A stretch of 64,000 nucleotides of DNA. It comes from Streptomyces sp. (GTDB lineage Bacteria; Actinomycetota; Actinomycetes; Streptomycetales; Streptomycetaceae). The notes beneath the pieces are model-generated. The model was given only the letters and a program-made list of their open reading frames with translations. It had not been told where the DNA came from and did no database searches. Shown here piece after piece: positions 25,516-35,114 of this stretch; positions within the stretch are counted from its first letter, which is position 1, and the number at the start of each line of letters is the position of its first letter. The DNA lies in assembly GCF_031181705.1 (NCBI RefSeq), contig NZ_JAPSKN010000009.1, positions 1 through 64,000 of the forward strand, read 5' to 3'. The translations under genes and the position numbers were made by a program.

Positions 25516-26864
25516 CCTGGATCCAGCCGGAGGACCTGCTCGGCCACGAACTCCGCCAGGCGGCCCAGGACGGCCGCGAGCCGAAGGCGATCGCGGCGCG
25601 CTGGCGAGCGGCGGGCGGCCCCGAGGCCCCGGCCACCGCGGGCGCCTCCCCCGCCCCCACGTCCCGCTACCTCCGCCAACTGGCGGAAGACCTCCTGGAC
25701 GAGCTGGCGGACCTCCCCAGCACGTCGGCCGACGACGAACCGACGGATCTGCGGAAGATCAGGGCCGTCTGCGCCGACTGGCCGGAACCCCTGCTCACCC
25801 CGGCCCCGTCCCACCAGCGCCTCGAAGCCGCCTGGCTCGGCCGGGCCGCCGGCTGCCTGCTGGGCAAACCGGTCGAGAAACTCCCCCTCGAAGGCATCCG
25901 CCGCCTGGCCCGGTCCACCGGCAACTGGCCCCTGTCCACCTGGTTCACCGCACGAGGCGTCCCGGACGAGCTGCTCACCGCACACCCCTGGAACCGCCGC
26001 TCGGCGGCCACCTCCCTCGCCGAGAACATCGACGGCATGCCCGAGGACGACGACCTCAACTACCCCCTCCTCGGCCTGATCCTCCTGCGACGCCACGGCA
26101 AGGCCTTCACCACCACGGACGTGGCCCGCGTCTGGCTCGACGAACTCCCCGCCGGCCGCACCTTCACCGCCGAACGCGTCGCCTACCGCAACCTCCTCAG
26201 CGGCCTGGAGCCCCCGTACACCGCCCGGCACCGCAACCCCTTCCGGGAGTGGATCGGCGCCCTGATCCGCGCCGACGTCCACGGCTGGACCAACCCCGGC
26301 GACCCGGCGGCGGCGGCCGAACAGGCCCACCGCGACGCCACCCTCACCCACACGGCCAACGGCGTCTACGCGGCGATGTTCGCGGCGGCCACCATCGCGA
26401 CGGCCGCGACCGGCACCGCCGACGTCCACACCTGCCTGCGCACCGGCCTCACGGTCGTCCCGCCCCGCTCCCGCCTGGCCCGAGCGGTCCGCCAGGGCAT
26501 CGAACTGGCCCACGAACACGCCGACTTCGACACGGTCGTCGACGAACTCCACGCCACCTACGCCGCCACCCACCACTGGGTGCACGCCGTTCCCAACACC
26601 GCGTTGATCGCCGCCGCCCTCACCCACGCCGACGGCGACTTCACCGGCTCCGTCTGCCGCGCGGTGAGCGGCGGTTGGGACACCGACTCCAACGGCGCCA
26701 CGGCGGGCGGCATCGCCGGCCTGCTGGCCGGGCACCCCGCGGCGCTCCCCGACCGCTGGACGGCCCCGCTGAAGAACCGTCTGTCCACCTCCGTCGGCGA
26801 CTTCAACGGCATCGGCTTCGACACCCTCGCCCACCTCACCCACCGGGAGACCCACCGCTCATGA
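25503..26864 (+). CDS. ADP-ribosylglycohydrolase family protein 4, long N-terminal form
   Basis: 453 residues. A distinct 105-residue N-terminal region (MLRLTWIQPEDLLGHEL...) precedes the DraG-like domain. Motifs are a divergent first loop (GRAAGCLLGKPVEK instead of GDALG), an acidic cluster EDDDLNY at 181-187, and WDTDSNGAT (D393, D395), which is intact. This pattern is typical of the bacterial subgroup often found with sugar-kinase or nucleoside-catabolism genes. The ATG at 25503 is well supported by GGAGG six bases upstream and overlaps gene 3 by 13 bases. It is coupled to the CoA-transferase by ATGA. Probably an active hydrolase of a ribosylated metabolite. Confidence 0.9.
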   Translation: MLRLTWIQPEDLLGHELRQAAQDGREPKAIAARWRAAGGPEAPATAGASPAPTSRYLRQLAEDLLDELADLPSTSADDEPTDLRKIRAVCADWPEPLLTPAPSHQRLEAAWLGRAAGCLLGKPVEKLPLEGIRRLARSTGNWPLSTWFTARGVPDELLTAHPWNRRSAATSLAENIDGMPEDDDLNYPLLGLILLRRHGKAFTTTDVARVWLDELPAGRTFTAERVAYRNLLSGLEPPYTARHRNPFREWIGALIRADVHGWTNPGDPAAAAEQAHRDATLTHTANGVYAAMFAAATIATAATGTADVHTCLRTGLTVVPPRSRLARAVRQGIELAHEHADFDTVVDELHATYAATHHWVHAVPNTALIAAALTHADGDFTGSVCRAVSGGWDTDSNGATAGGIAGLLAGHPAALPDRWTAPLKNRLSTSVGDFNGIGFDTLAHLTHRETHRS

Positions 26865-28060
26865 CCGCTCCCCAGCCCGCGCCCCTCACCGGCCTGCGCG
26901 TCCTCGACCTCGCCACCCTCTTCGCCGGGCCGATGGCCGCCACCCTGCTGGGTGATTTCGGCGCGGAGGTCGTCAAGATCGAGCACCCGAGGAAGCCGGA
27001 CCCCTCCCGCGGCCACGGCCCGTCGAAGGACGGGGTCGGCCTGTGGTGGAAGACGCTCGGCCGCAACAAGCGGACCGTCACGCTCGACCTGTCCAGGCCC
27101 GGCGGCCGCGCCACCCTGCTGCGTCTCGCCGCCACCGCCGACGTGATCGTCGAGAACTTCCGCCCCGGCACCCTGGAGAAGTGGGACCTGGGCTGGCCGG
27201 AACTGTCGGCCGTCAATCCCCGCCTGGTCCTGGCCCGCGTCACCGGCTTCGGCCAGTTCGGCCCCTCCGCGCACCGCCCCGGCTTCGGCACCCTCGCCGA
27301 GGCGATGAGCGGCTTCGCCGCGATCACCGGCGAACCGGACGCGCCCCCGACCCTCCCGCCGTTCGGCCTGGCCGACGCCATCGCCGGCCTGACGACGGCG
27401 TACGCGGTGATGACGGCGCTCGCCGCCCGGGACCGGACGGGCGAGGGCCAGGTCGTCGACCTGGCCCTGATCGAGCCGATCCTGGCCGCCCTCGGCCCCC
27501 AGCCCCTCTGGTACGACCAGCTCGGCCACGTCCAGCCCCGCACCGGCAACCGCTCCCCGAACAACGCCCCGCGCGGCGTCTACCGCACCGCGGACGGCAC
27601 CTGGGTCGCCGTCTCCACCTCCGCCCAGTCGGTCGCGGAACGCGTGATGCGCCTGGTCGGACGCCCCGAACTGATCGACGAGCCGTGGTTCGCCACCGGC
27701 GCCGACCGCGCCCGCCACGCCGACGTCCTGGACGAGGCCGTCGGCTCCTGGATCGCCGAGCGCACCCGCGCCGACGTCCTGGCGGCCTTCGAGAAGGCGG
27801 AGGCGGCGGTGGCCCCGGTCCAGGACGTCCGGGACGTGATGGCGGACCCGCAGTACCAGGCCCTGAACACCATCACCACCGTCGACGACCCGGAACTGGG
27901 CCCGCTGCGCATGCAGAACGTCCTCTTCCGCCTGTCCGCCACGCCCGGCGCGATCCGCTGGGCGGGCCGCCCCCACGGCGCCGACACCGACGAGGTCCTG
28001 ACCGAACTCGGCCTGACCGGCACCGACCTCGACGAACTGCGCGCGGAGGGCGTCGTATGA
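26861..28060 (+). CDS. Family III (CaiB/BaiF) CoA-transferase
   Basis: 399 residues. Family III enzymes move CoA between carboxylic acids through an aspartyl thioester. The likely catalytic residue is D172 in GLADAIAGL, and the N-terminal FAGPMAATLLGDFGAEVVKIE and NFRPGTLEKWDLG patterns are diagnostic. The ATG at 26861 overlaps the stop of hydrolase 4, and its own end overlaps the next gene, again by ATGA. Together with the CitE-like lyase downstream it suggests activation and cleavage of a hydroxy- or branched dicarboxylic acid. Its operon with four ADP-ribosylglycohydrolase homologues is the unusual point. Confidence 0.93.
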   Translation: MTAPQPAPLTGLRVLDLATLFAGPMAATLLGDFGAEVVKIEHPRKPDPSRGHGPSKDGVGLWWKTLGRNKRTVTLDLSRPGGRATLLRLAATADVIVENFRPGTLEKWDLGWPELSAVNPRLVLARVTGFGQFGPSAHRPGFGTLAEAMSGFAAITGEPDAPPTLPPFGLADAIAGLTTAYAVMTALAARDRTGEGQVVDLALIEPILAALGPQPLWYDQLGHVQPRTGNRSPNNAPRGVYRTADGTWVAVSTSAQSVAERVMRLVGRPELIDEPWFATGADRARHADVLDEAVGSWIAERTRADVLAAFEKAEAAVAPVQDVRDVMADPQYQALNTITTVDDPELGPLRMQNVLFRLSATPGAIRWAGRPHGADTDEVLTELGLTGTDLDELRAEGVV

Positions 28061-28872
28061 CGCCGGCCCCGCCGCTCACCTGGCTCTACGCCCCGGGCGA
28101 CCGCCCGCACGTGGTGGCGAAGGCCCTCTCCTGCGGCGCCGACGTCGTCATCGTCGACCTGGAGGACGCGGTCGCCCCCGACCGCAAGGCCTACGCCCGT
28201 GACGCCACCGCCGACCTGCTCGGCCGGACGCCACCGGTCCCGGTCCACGTCCGCGTCAACGCCCTGGACAGCCCCTGGGCCGAGCAGGACATCGGCACGC
28301 TCGCCGAGGCCCCGGGCCTGTCCGGCCTGCGCCTGCCCAAGGTGACCTCGGCCGCCGGGATCACCCACATCGCCCACCGCACGCCGGCCGCTCTGTACGC
28401 CCTGCTGGAGTCGGCCCTCGCCGTGGAACAGGCCTATGCCGTCGCCATGGCCCACCCGAACCTGCGGGGCATCGCGCTCGGCGAGGCCGACCTCCGCGCC
28501 GACCTGGGGGTCCGGGACGACACCGGCCTCGACTGGGCGCGCTCCCGGGTGGTCGTGGCGGCCCGGGCGGCGGGGCTGCCCCCGCCGGCGCAGTCGGTCC
28601 ACCCGGACATCCGCGATCTCGAGGGACTGGCCGCCTCCTGCGCCCGGGGCCGTGCCCTGGGTTTCCTCGGCCGCGCGGCGATCCATCCGCGCCAGCTCCC
28701 GGTCATCGAGCGGGCCTATCTGCCCACCGGCGAGGAGATCGAACAGGCCGAGACGGTCCTCAAGGCGGCGGCGACGCAGCAGGGTGCCCAGGCCCTTCCC
28801 GACGGCCGTTTCGTCGACGCGGCGGTGGTGACGGCGGCCCGGCGCACCCTGTCCCTGGCGGGCCGCCGCTGA
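28057..28872 (+). CDS. CitE-like HpcH/HpaI-family CoA lyase
   Basis: 271 residues of the citrate-lyase-beta-like branch of the HpcH/HpaI barrel family. Visible motifs are the opening WLYAPGDRPHVVAKAL, DVVIVDLEDAV with the metal-binding acidic residues, LPKVTSA, and GEADLRADLGV. Members cleave (or hydrolyse) beta-hydroxyacyl-CoA such as citramalyl-CoA or malyl-CoA. No citrate lyase alpha, gamma or CitC genes are nearby, so it is not part of a citrate lyase complex. It ends the six-gene operon and is followed 5 bases later by a strong terminator hairpin. The natural substrate is likely the acyl-CoA made by the preceding CoA-transferase (inference). Confidence 0.92.
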   Translation: MTPAPPLTWLYAPGDRPHVVAKALSCGADVVIVDLEDAVAPDRKAYARDATADLLGRTPPVPVHVRVNALDSPWAEQDIGTLAEAPGLSGLRLPKVTSAAGITHIAHRTPAALYALLESALAVEQAYAVAMAHPNLRGIALGEADLRADLGVRDDTGLDWARSRVVVAARAAGLPPPAQSVHPDIRDLEGLAASCARGRALGFLGRAAIHPRQLPVIERAYLPTGEEIEQAETVLKAAATQQGAQALPDGRFVDAAVVTAARRTLSLAGRR

Positions 28873-28876
28873 CACG

Positions 28877-28909
28877 CCGAGGGCGCCCGGTCGGCCCGGG
28901 CGCCCTCGG
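28877..28909. terminator. Strong bidirectional hairpin between the ADP-ribosylglycohydrolase operon and lgt
   Basis: Perfect 14-bp stem: CCGAGGGCGCCCGG at 28877-28890, TCGGC loop, and the complement at 28896-28909. It starts 5 bases after the last operon gene and lies between convergent genes, so it can terminate both. Confidence 0.8.
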
Positions 28910-28933
28910 ATGCGTCGCTACGGCGGCAGGCCG

Positions 28934-29917
28934 TCAGGCCTTCTTCCCCGACCCGGCCTCGTTCCTGGCGCCGTCGGCCTCGGCTTCGTCCGCGGCCTCG
29001 CCCTTGCCGTCCTCGGTCTCCTTGCCGTCCTTGCCGTCCTCGCCGTCCTCGTCCAGGTCGACGGCCTTCTCGTCACCGCCGGCGTCACCACCGGAGGACG
29101 CCGCACCCGGCTCCACGACCTCTTCGCGTCCGGGCCGCTTCCTCGCCGACAGCACGAAGTAGGTCACCGCGAGCAGGAACACCAGGATCGCGGTCCAGAC
29201 GTTCAGCCTCAGGCCCAGGATGTGGTGGGCGTCGTCGACCCGCATGTACTCGATCCACGCCCGGCCCGCGCAGTACGCGGCGACGTACAGCGCGAAGGCC
29301 CGGCCGTGCCCGAGGCGGAAGCGGCGGTCGGCCCAGATGACCAGGACCGCGACGCCGACGCACCACAGCGACTCGTACAGGAACGTCGGGTGGTACGTGC
29401 CCGGCACCCGCCCGTCCGCCGAGGACGTGATCTCCAGGGCCCACGGCAGATCGGTGGGCTTGCCGTAGAGCTCCTGGTTGAACCAGTTGCCCCAGCGCCC
29501 GACGGCCTGCGCGAAGGCGATGCCCGGCGCGACGGCGTCCGCGTACGCGGGCAGCGGGATGCCCCGGCGACGGCAGCCGATCCAGGCGCCCAGAGCGCCG
29601 AGCGCGATCGCGCCCCAGATGCCGAGGCCGCCCTCCCAGATCTTGAAGGCGTCCACCCAGTCGCGGCCCTCGCTGAAGTACAGCTCGTAGTCCGTGACCA
29701 CGTGGTAGAGGCGGCCGCCGACCAGGCCGAAGGGCACGGCCCAGACAGCGATGTCGGCCACCGTGCCGGCCCGCCCGCCCCGGGCGATCCAGCGCTTGTT
29801 GCCGAGCCAGACCGCGACGAAGACGCCGATGATGATGCAGAACGCGTAGCCGCGCAGCGGAATGGGGCCGAGGTACAGCACCCCGCGCGACGGGCTGGGA
29901 ATGAAGGCAAGTTCCAT
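28934..29917 (-). CDS. lgt: Prolipoprotein diacylglyceryl transferase
   Basis: 327 residues; transfers a diacylglyceryl group from phosphatidylglycerol to the lipobox cysteine of prelipoproteins at the membrane. The Lgt signature GRWGNWFNQELYG is at residues 140-152, with R141 matching the essential Arg of E. coli Lgt. Other conserved pieces are GGRLYHV and HPTFLYESLW. About seven membrane helices are present. The final 50 residues are a cytoplasmic tail very rich in Glu, Asp and Gly, common in actinobacterial Lgt. The gene follows a membrane-anchored DsbA-like gene by 84 bases; both lie downstream of the trp genes. Confidence 0.97.
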   Translation of the reverse strand: MELAFIPSPSRGVLYLGPIPLRGYAFCIIIGVFVAVWLGNKRWIARGGRAGTVADIAVWAVPFGLVGGRLYHVVTDYELYFSEGRDWVDAFKIWEGGLGIWGAIALGALGAWIGCRRRGIPLPAYADAVAPGIAFAQAVGRWGNWFNQELYGKPTDLPWALEITSSADGRVPGTYHPTFLYESLWCVGVAVLVIWADRRFRLGHGRAFALYVAAYCAGRAWIEYMRVDDAHHILGLRLNVWTAILVFLLAVTYFVLSARKRPGREEVVEPGAASSGGDAGGDEKAVDLDEDGEDGKDGKETEDGKGEAADEAEADGARNEAGSGKKA

Positions 29918-30001
29918 GGCAGGGTCGACGCTACCGTGCCGGACCGGGCCCGGGGCAGGCGGCCCGGCTACGGGTCCATAACAGGGACGGGCGCATGCCC
30001 C

Positions 30002-30778
30002 TCACCCCTGGTTCGCCTGCTGCACCATCTGCTTCAGCTTCGCCGGGGTCATCGTCCGGTCCTGGTAGATGTTCTTGCCGTCGAACAGCACGGTCGGCGT
30101 GCCCGAGAAGTCGCCCTTGTCGAAGGCCTGGTGGGACTTGGCGACCCACGCGTTGTGCGTGCCGTCCTCGACGCACGTGCGGAAGGCCGGGGTGTCCAGG
30201 CCGTCGACCTTGCCGGCGAGCTCGATCAGCCTGCCGTTGTCCGCGTAGGCGTCGTCGACTTCCTGGGGCTGGTTGTCGAAGAGCACGTCGTGGTACGCGG
30301 GGAACTTGCCGGCGTCCTGGGCGCAGGCGGCGGCGTTGGCCGCGTTGCGCGAGCCCTTGCCGCCCATGTTGCCGTCGATGAGCGTGACCAGGTGGTACTC
30401 GGTCTTCAGCTGGCCGGCCTCGGTCAGCTCGTGGATCACCGGCCGGTACGCCGTCTCGAAGGACTTGCAGGCCGGGCAGCGGAAGTCCTCCCACACCGTG
30501 AGCGTGGACCTGGCGCTGTCCTTGCCGACCGGGATCGCCAGGCCGTCCTTGCCCTGCGCGCCCGAGGGGGCCACGACCGGGCCCGCGGCCTCGCCGCCGT
30601 CGTCCTTGCCGGCGTTGGCCGCGACGACGCCGATCACCGCCGCGAGGCCCAGGACGGCGACGACCGCGCCGCCCACCAGCAGAGCGCGCCGGCGCTTCTC
30701 GGCGGACTTGTGCTTCTCACGCTCGACCGCCAGCTTCTCCCGGGCGGTGCGCTTTCCCTCACGGTTCTTGTCGCTCAC
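30002..30778 (-). CDS. Membrane-anchored DsbA-like thiol oxidoreductase
   Basis: 258 residues. A basic N-terminus with a likely coiled coil (residues 8-31) leads to one membrane helix (33-54) and then an extracytoplasmic thioredoxin-fold domain with the redox motif C101-P-A-C104 and a cis-proline loop SGTPTV. It probably oxidises or isomerises disulfides in exported proteins, like the second copy at 58884-59702. The GTG at 30778 is the only sensible start. It sits between the trp operon terminator and lgt and is probably co-transcribed with lgt, both dealing with exported proteins. Confidence 0.9.
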   Translation of the reverse strand: MSDKNREGKRTAREKLAVEREKHKSAEKRRRALLVGGAVVAVLGLAAVIGVVAANAGKDDGGEAAGPVVAPSGAQGKDGLAIPVGKDSARSTLTVWEDFRCPACKSFETAYRPVIHELTEAGQLKTEYHLVTLIDGNMGGKGSRNAANAAACAQDAGKFPAYHDVLFDNQPQEVDDAYADNGRLIELAGKVDGLDTPAFRTCVEDGTHNAWVAKSHQAFDKGDFSGTPTVLFDGKNIYQDRTMTPAKLKQMVQQANQG

Positions 30779-30792
30779 ACCCCGGAAACGAA

Positions 30793-30819
30793 CCGGGGAG
30801 GCGCACCGCGCCTCCCCGG
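30793..30819 (-). terminator. trp operon terminator hairpin
   Basis: CCGGGGAGGCGC-acc-GCGCCTCCCCGG, a perfect 12-bp stem with a 3-base loop, 46 bases beyond the trpA stop and just ahead of the DsbA-like start codon. It probably ends the trp transcript, and a weak T-containing stretch follows. Confidence 0.7.
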
Positions 30820-30864
30820 CCCCAGGTCCACCCGTACGAGGGACCTGTATGACTTCCGGCTTTT

Positions 30865-31679
30865 CTACGCCTGCCGGCGCACGCCCTGGGCGAGGTCACC
30901 GGCGAGCGCGCGCACGGCCTCGACGCCGGCCGCGTCGTCCGGGGCGTCGAGCATCGCCTTGACGAAGGCCGAGCCGACGATCACGCCGTCGGCGAAGCGG
31001 GAGACCTCGGCGGCCTGGGTGGCGTTGGAGACGCCGAGCCCGACGCAGACCGGCAGACCGGTGCCGGTGGCCCGGGTGCGTTCCACCAGGTCCTGGGCCT
31101 GCGAGCTGACGGTGGCGCGGGTGCCGGTGACACCCATGAGGGAGGCGGCGTAGACGAAGCCGCTGCCCGCCGCGGTGATCCGCGCGAGCCGTTCGTCCTT
31201 GCTGCTGGGGGCGACGACGAAGACGGTCGCGAGGCCGTGCTTGTCGGCGTGCTCCCGCCACAGCGCCGACTCCTGCACGGGCAGGTCGGGCAGGATGCAG
31301 CCCGCGCCCCCCGCCTCGGCCAGCTCGGCTGTGAACCGCTCGACGCCGTAGCGGTCGATGGGGTTCCAGTACGTCATGACGAGGATGGGCTTGCCGGTGG
31401 CGGTGTGCGCCTCGCGGACGGTGCGCATCACGTCGGCGATCTTCACGCCGCCGCGCAGGGCGATGTCGTCGGCGGTCTGGATGACGGGGCCGTCGAGGAC
31501 GGGGTCGCTGTGCGGCAGGCCGACCTCGACGACGTCGGCGCCGCCGTCGATGACGGCCTTGATCGCCTCGATGCCGCCGTCCACGGTCGGGAAGCCGGCC
31601 GGCAGGTAGGCGATGAGGGCCGAGCGCCCTTCGGCCTTGGCCGCGGCGAGGGTGTCGCTCAACAGCTGCAGGTTGCCGC

Positions 31680-31683
<4 letters not shown>
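30865..31683 (-). CDS. trpA: Tryptophan synthase alpha subunit
   Basis: 272 residues; cleaves indole-3-glycerol phosphate to indole and glyceraldehyde 3-phosphate. The catalytic acids are E53 in VEVGLPHSD and D64 in PVLDGP. The barrel loops GILPDLP-like ([10 protein letters not shown]) and SLMGVTGTR (phosphate side) are intact. The start is GTG at 31683, overlapping the trpB stop by 4 bases (GTGA), which favours equal synthesis of the two subunits. It is the last gene of the trpC-trpM-trpB-trpA run, followed by a terminator hairpin. Confidence 0.97.
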
Positions 31684-32963
<1,280 letters not shown>

Positions 32964-33095
32964 GCGGAAACCTTCACGGTGAGTGTGTGGAGATGCACTG
33001 ATCGCCGTGGGGCGGGGTTTTGCTGCCGGCCGCGGGCCGTGTGGCTTGTCGCGCCCGCGCGGCGGCAGCCGCACATCAGATGATGCCCCGCGCCC

Positions 33096-33263
33096 CTAAC
33101 GGGCGCGCTGCCATCGCATGCCGTTGACCTGGCCCGGCTCGTCACCGATGACGTACCGGACGCGGCGGCCGTGGACGCGGCGCGCGGGCGCACGGCAGCC
33201 GCGGGGGCGGCAGCCGCGCGCGAGGCGGGCGTACCGGTCCACGGTCGTCATGGTGGGATTCAT
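33096..33263 (-). CDS. trpM: Small basic protein TrpM-like
   Basis: 55 codons between trpC and trpB, beginning MNPTMTTVDRYARLARG and ending in an Arg-rich, Trp-containing tail. Its position, size and strongly basic composition match TrpM of Streptomyces coelicolor, a small protein reported to modulate tryptophan synthesis and development. The ATG at 33263 lies 21 bases after the trpC stop. Codon use is skewed by arginine, so the coding call rests mainly on conserved location. It has two cysteines, C18 and C23, and no membrane segment. A missed call is possible if the homology is not confirmed. Confidence 0.7.
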   Translation of the reverse strand: MNPTMTTVDRYARLARGCRPRGCRAPARRVHGRRVRYVIGDEPGQVNGMRWQRAR

Positions 33264-33284
33264 CGGGCCAAGCCTAGCGGGTGA

Positions 33285-34094
33285 TCAGCCCCGGCCGTGC
33301 CGGAGTGCGGGGTGCTCGCCCGCCGCCACCAGGTCGGAGACCGCGGTCCTCGGGTCCTTGCCGGTGACGAGGGACTCGCCGACCAGGACCGCGTCCGCGC
33401 CGGCGTTGGCGTAGGCGATGAGGTCGTGCGGGCCGCGGACGCCGGACTCGGCGATCTTGATGATGTGGTCGGGGATCTCCGGGGCCACCCGCTCGAAGGT
33501 GTTGCGGTCGACTTCGAGGGTCTTGAGGTTGCGGGCGTTGACGCCGATCACACGGGCGCCGGCGTCGACCGCGCGCTCGACCTCGTCCTCGTCGTGCACC
33601 TCGACCAGCGGCGTGAGCCCGATGGACTCGGCCCGCTCGATGAGGGACTCCAGGGCGGGCTGGTCGAGGGCGGCGACGATCAGCAGGGCGACGTCGGCGC
33701 CGTAGGCGCGGGCCTCCCACAGCTGGTACGACGTGACGATGAAGTCCTTGCGCAGGACGGGGATGTCCACCCGGGCGCGGACCGCCTCCAGGTCGGCCAG
33801 CGAGCCGCCGAAGCGCCGCTGCTCGGTGAGGACGGAGATGACGGCCGCGCCGCCCGCCTCGTAGTCGGCGGCGAGTCCGGCCGGGTCGGCGATGGCGGCC
33901 AGCGCGCCCTTGGAGGGGCTGGAGCGCTTGACCTCGCAGATGACCTTGACGCCGTCGCCGCGCAGGGCGGCCGCGCCGTCCTTGGCCGCGGGAGCCTTCG
34001 CCGCGCGCTCCTTGAGCTCGTCGAGGCTCACGCGCGCCTGCCGCTCCGCGAGGTCGGCTCGGACTCCGTCGATGATCTCGTCGAGCACACTCAC
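33285..34094 (-). CDS. trpC: Indole-3-glycerol phosphate synthase
   Basis: 269 residues; closes the indole ring from carboxyphenylamino-deoxyribulose phosphate. Active-site residues visible are E54 and K56 in [11 protein letters not shown] and K62, with later LRKDF, GVNARNL and ESGVRG loops of the barrel. The start is GTG at 34094, with AAGGGGG 8 bases upstream. It is the first gene of the trpC-trpM-trpB-trpA run; 140 bases separate it from the DUF2752 gene, so an internal promoter is possible there. trpF is absent because PriA supplies that step. Confidence 0.97.
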   Translation of the reverse strand: MSVLDEIIDGVRADLAERQARVSLDELKERAAKAPAAKDGAAALRGDGVKVICEVKRSSPSKGALAAIADPAGLAADYEAGGAAVISVLTEQRRFGGSLADLEAVRARVDIPVLRKDFIVTSYQLWEARAYGADVALLIVAALDQPALESLIERAESIGLTPLVEVHDEDEVERAVDAGARVIGVNARNLKTLEVDRNTFERVAPEIPDHIIKIAESGVRGPHDLIAYANAGADAVLVGESLVTGKDPRTAVSDLVAAGEHPALRHGRG

Positions 34095-34234
34095 GCGAGC
34101 GGCCCCCTTCCAGACTCTTGACAGTTCCGGCGACCGGCCGGAAAACCGATGGTCACTGCGATGGTATCCGCAGGGGGGCGTAGGCCTCGCATCCGGTTGA
34201 CGCCGGTCCCAGTACCTGGACATCCGCCGGATGA

Positions 34235-34669
34235 TCAAGGGTGCAGCCAGCCACCGAAGGGCAGGTTCCGGACAACGGTGAAGACCAGCAGCAACGCGCC
34301 GAGGCTCCACACCAGGCCGGGGCGGGGGTCGATCCGCAGCGGGCGTCCGCGTACGGCGTGGACCACCCATACGGTCCACAGCACGGCGCAGGCCAGATAG
34401 CCGAGCACGGCGAGCGCGTTGGCGTGCAGGGCGGCCGGCAGGTCGCCGTGGACGAACGCGTGGGCGCTGCGCAGTCCGCCGCAGCCGGGGCAGTACAGGC
34501 CCGTGTAGCGCAACAGGGGGCAGACGGGGTAGTGGCCGGGTTCGCCCGGGTCCACCGCGCCCACGTAGGCGAAGGCGGCGACGGCACCCGCCAGGAGTCC
34601 GGCGGGGACGGCCAGGCGTCCCGGGAGTCCCTGCGTCACCCTTCGGCTGTCGGCGTTCACGGTACGCAT
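34235..34669 (-). CDS. DUF2752 membrane protein
   Basis: About 144 residues with three membrane helices. It carries the family core [21 protein letters not shown], a Cys-rich loop (CP...CPGCG) typical of DUF2752 proteins, which have no known function. The ATG at 34669 is chosen; a longer GTG start at 34705 adds 12 non-conserved residues. Being in a trp gene run is a common actinobacterial arrangement, although a link with tryptophan is not shown by the sequence. Confidence 0.85.
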   Translation of the reverse strand: MRTVNADSRRVTQGLPGRLAVPAGLLAGAVAAFAYVGAVDPGEPGHYPVCPLLRYTGLYCPGCGGLRSAHAFVHGDLPAALHANALAVLGYLACAVLWTVWVVHAVRGRPLRIDPRPGLVWSLGALLLVFTVVRNLPFGGWLHP

Positions 34670-34752
34670 TGTGCCCCGTGCGCGCGTGAAGGGCGGTCCC
34701 GGCACCCGTGTGCCGGCCGCCCCTCACCCGAGAACGCGTGTTCCGCCGGGGA

Positions 34753-35004
34753 TCAGCCCTCGGCGCGCGCCGGCTCGCGGTCGCCCGTCATCTGGTGCGG
34801 CCGGTGCAGATCCTTGGGCTGGCCCAGGCCCATCATCCGCATGATGCCGCCGACGACACCGCCGAGCAGCACGACCACCATGCCGGCCCAGAAACCCACC
34901 GGCTGGTCCATCACCATGAAGGCGCCCGCGACGCAGAAACCGATGAAGGCGATGATGACACCGGTCCAGGCGGCCGGGGTGTGACCGTGGCTGCTGCCCG
35001 CCAT
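34753..35004 (-). CDS. Small two-helix membrane protein with HGxTxAAW motif
   Basis: 83 residues. It opens with [15 protein letters not shown], and the HGxTPAAW motif just before the first helix marks a conserved actinobacterial family found in trp gene runs. Two membrane helices (about 16-35 and 41-60) are joined by [10 protein letters not shown], followed by a short hydrophilic tail. The ATG at 35004 has GAGGAG six bases upstream, so this is a real gene. Function unknown. Confidence 0.85.
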   Translation of the reverse strand: MAGSSHGHTPAAWTGVIIAFIGFCVAGAFMVMDQPVGFWAGMVVVLLGGVVGGIMRMMGLGQPKDLHRPHQMTGDREPARAEG

Positions 35005-35114
35005 TGCTTGCTCCTCGTTGCTGTGTGCGTGTCTGAGCAGGACGCTCGGGGCCATTGTCCCGCACGCGCGCGTGGACGGTGACCGGGGGTGCTCCCCGGG
35101 CTCACCCGGGCGGC

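Noticed and set aside
26249..26860. Longer frame that would extend the CoA-transferase upstream by about 200 codons
   Set aside because: The extension overlaps hydrolase 4 in another frame and is Arg/Pro-rich; the ATGA junction at 26861 gives a proper family N-terminus.
28910..31153. 747-codon plus-strand frame opposite lgt, the DsbA-like gene and trpA
   Set aside because: It crosses two strong terminator hairpins and three conserved genes; composition is that of an antisense shadow.
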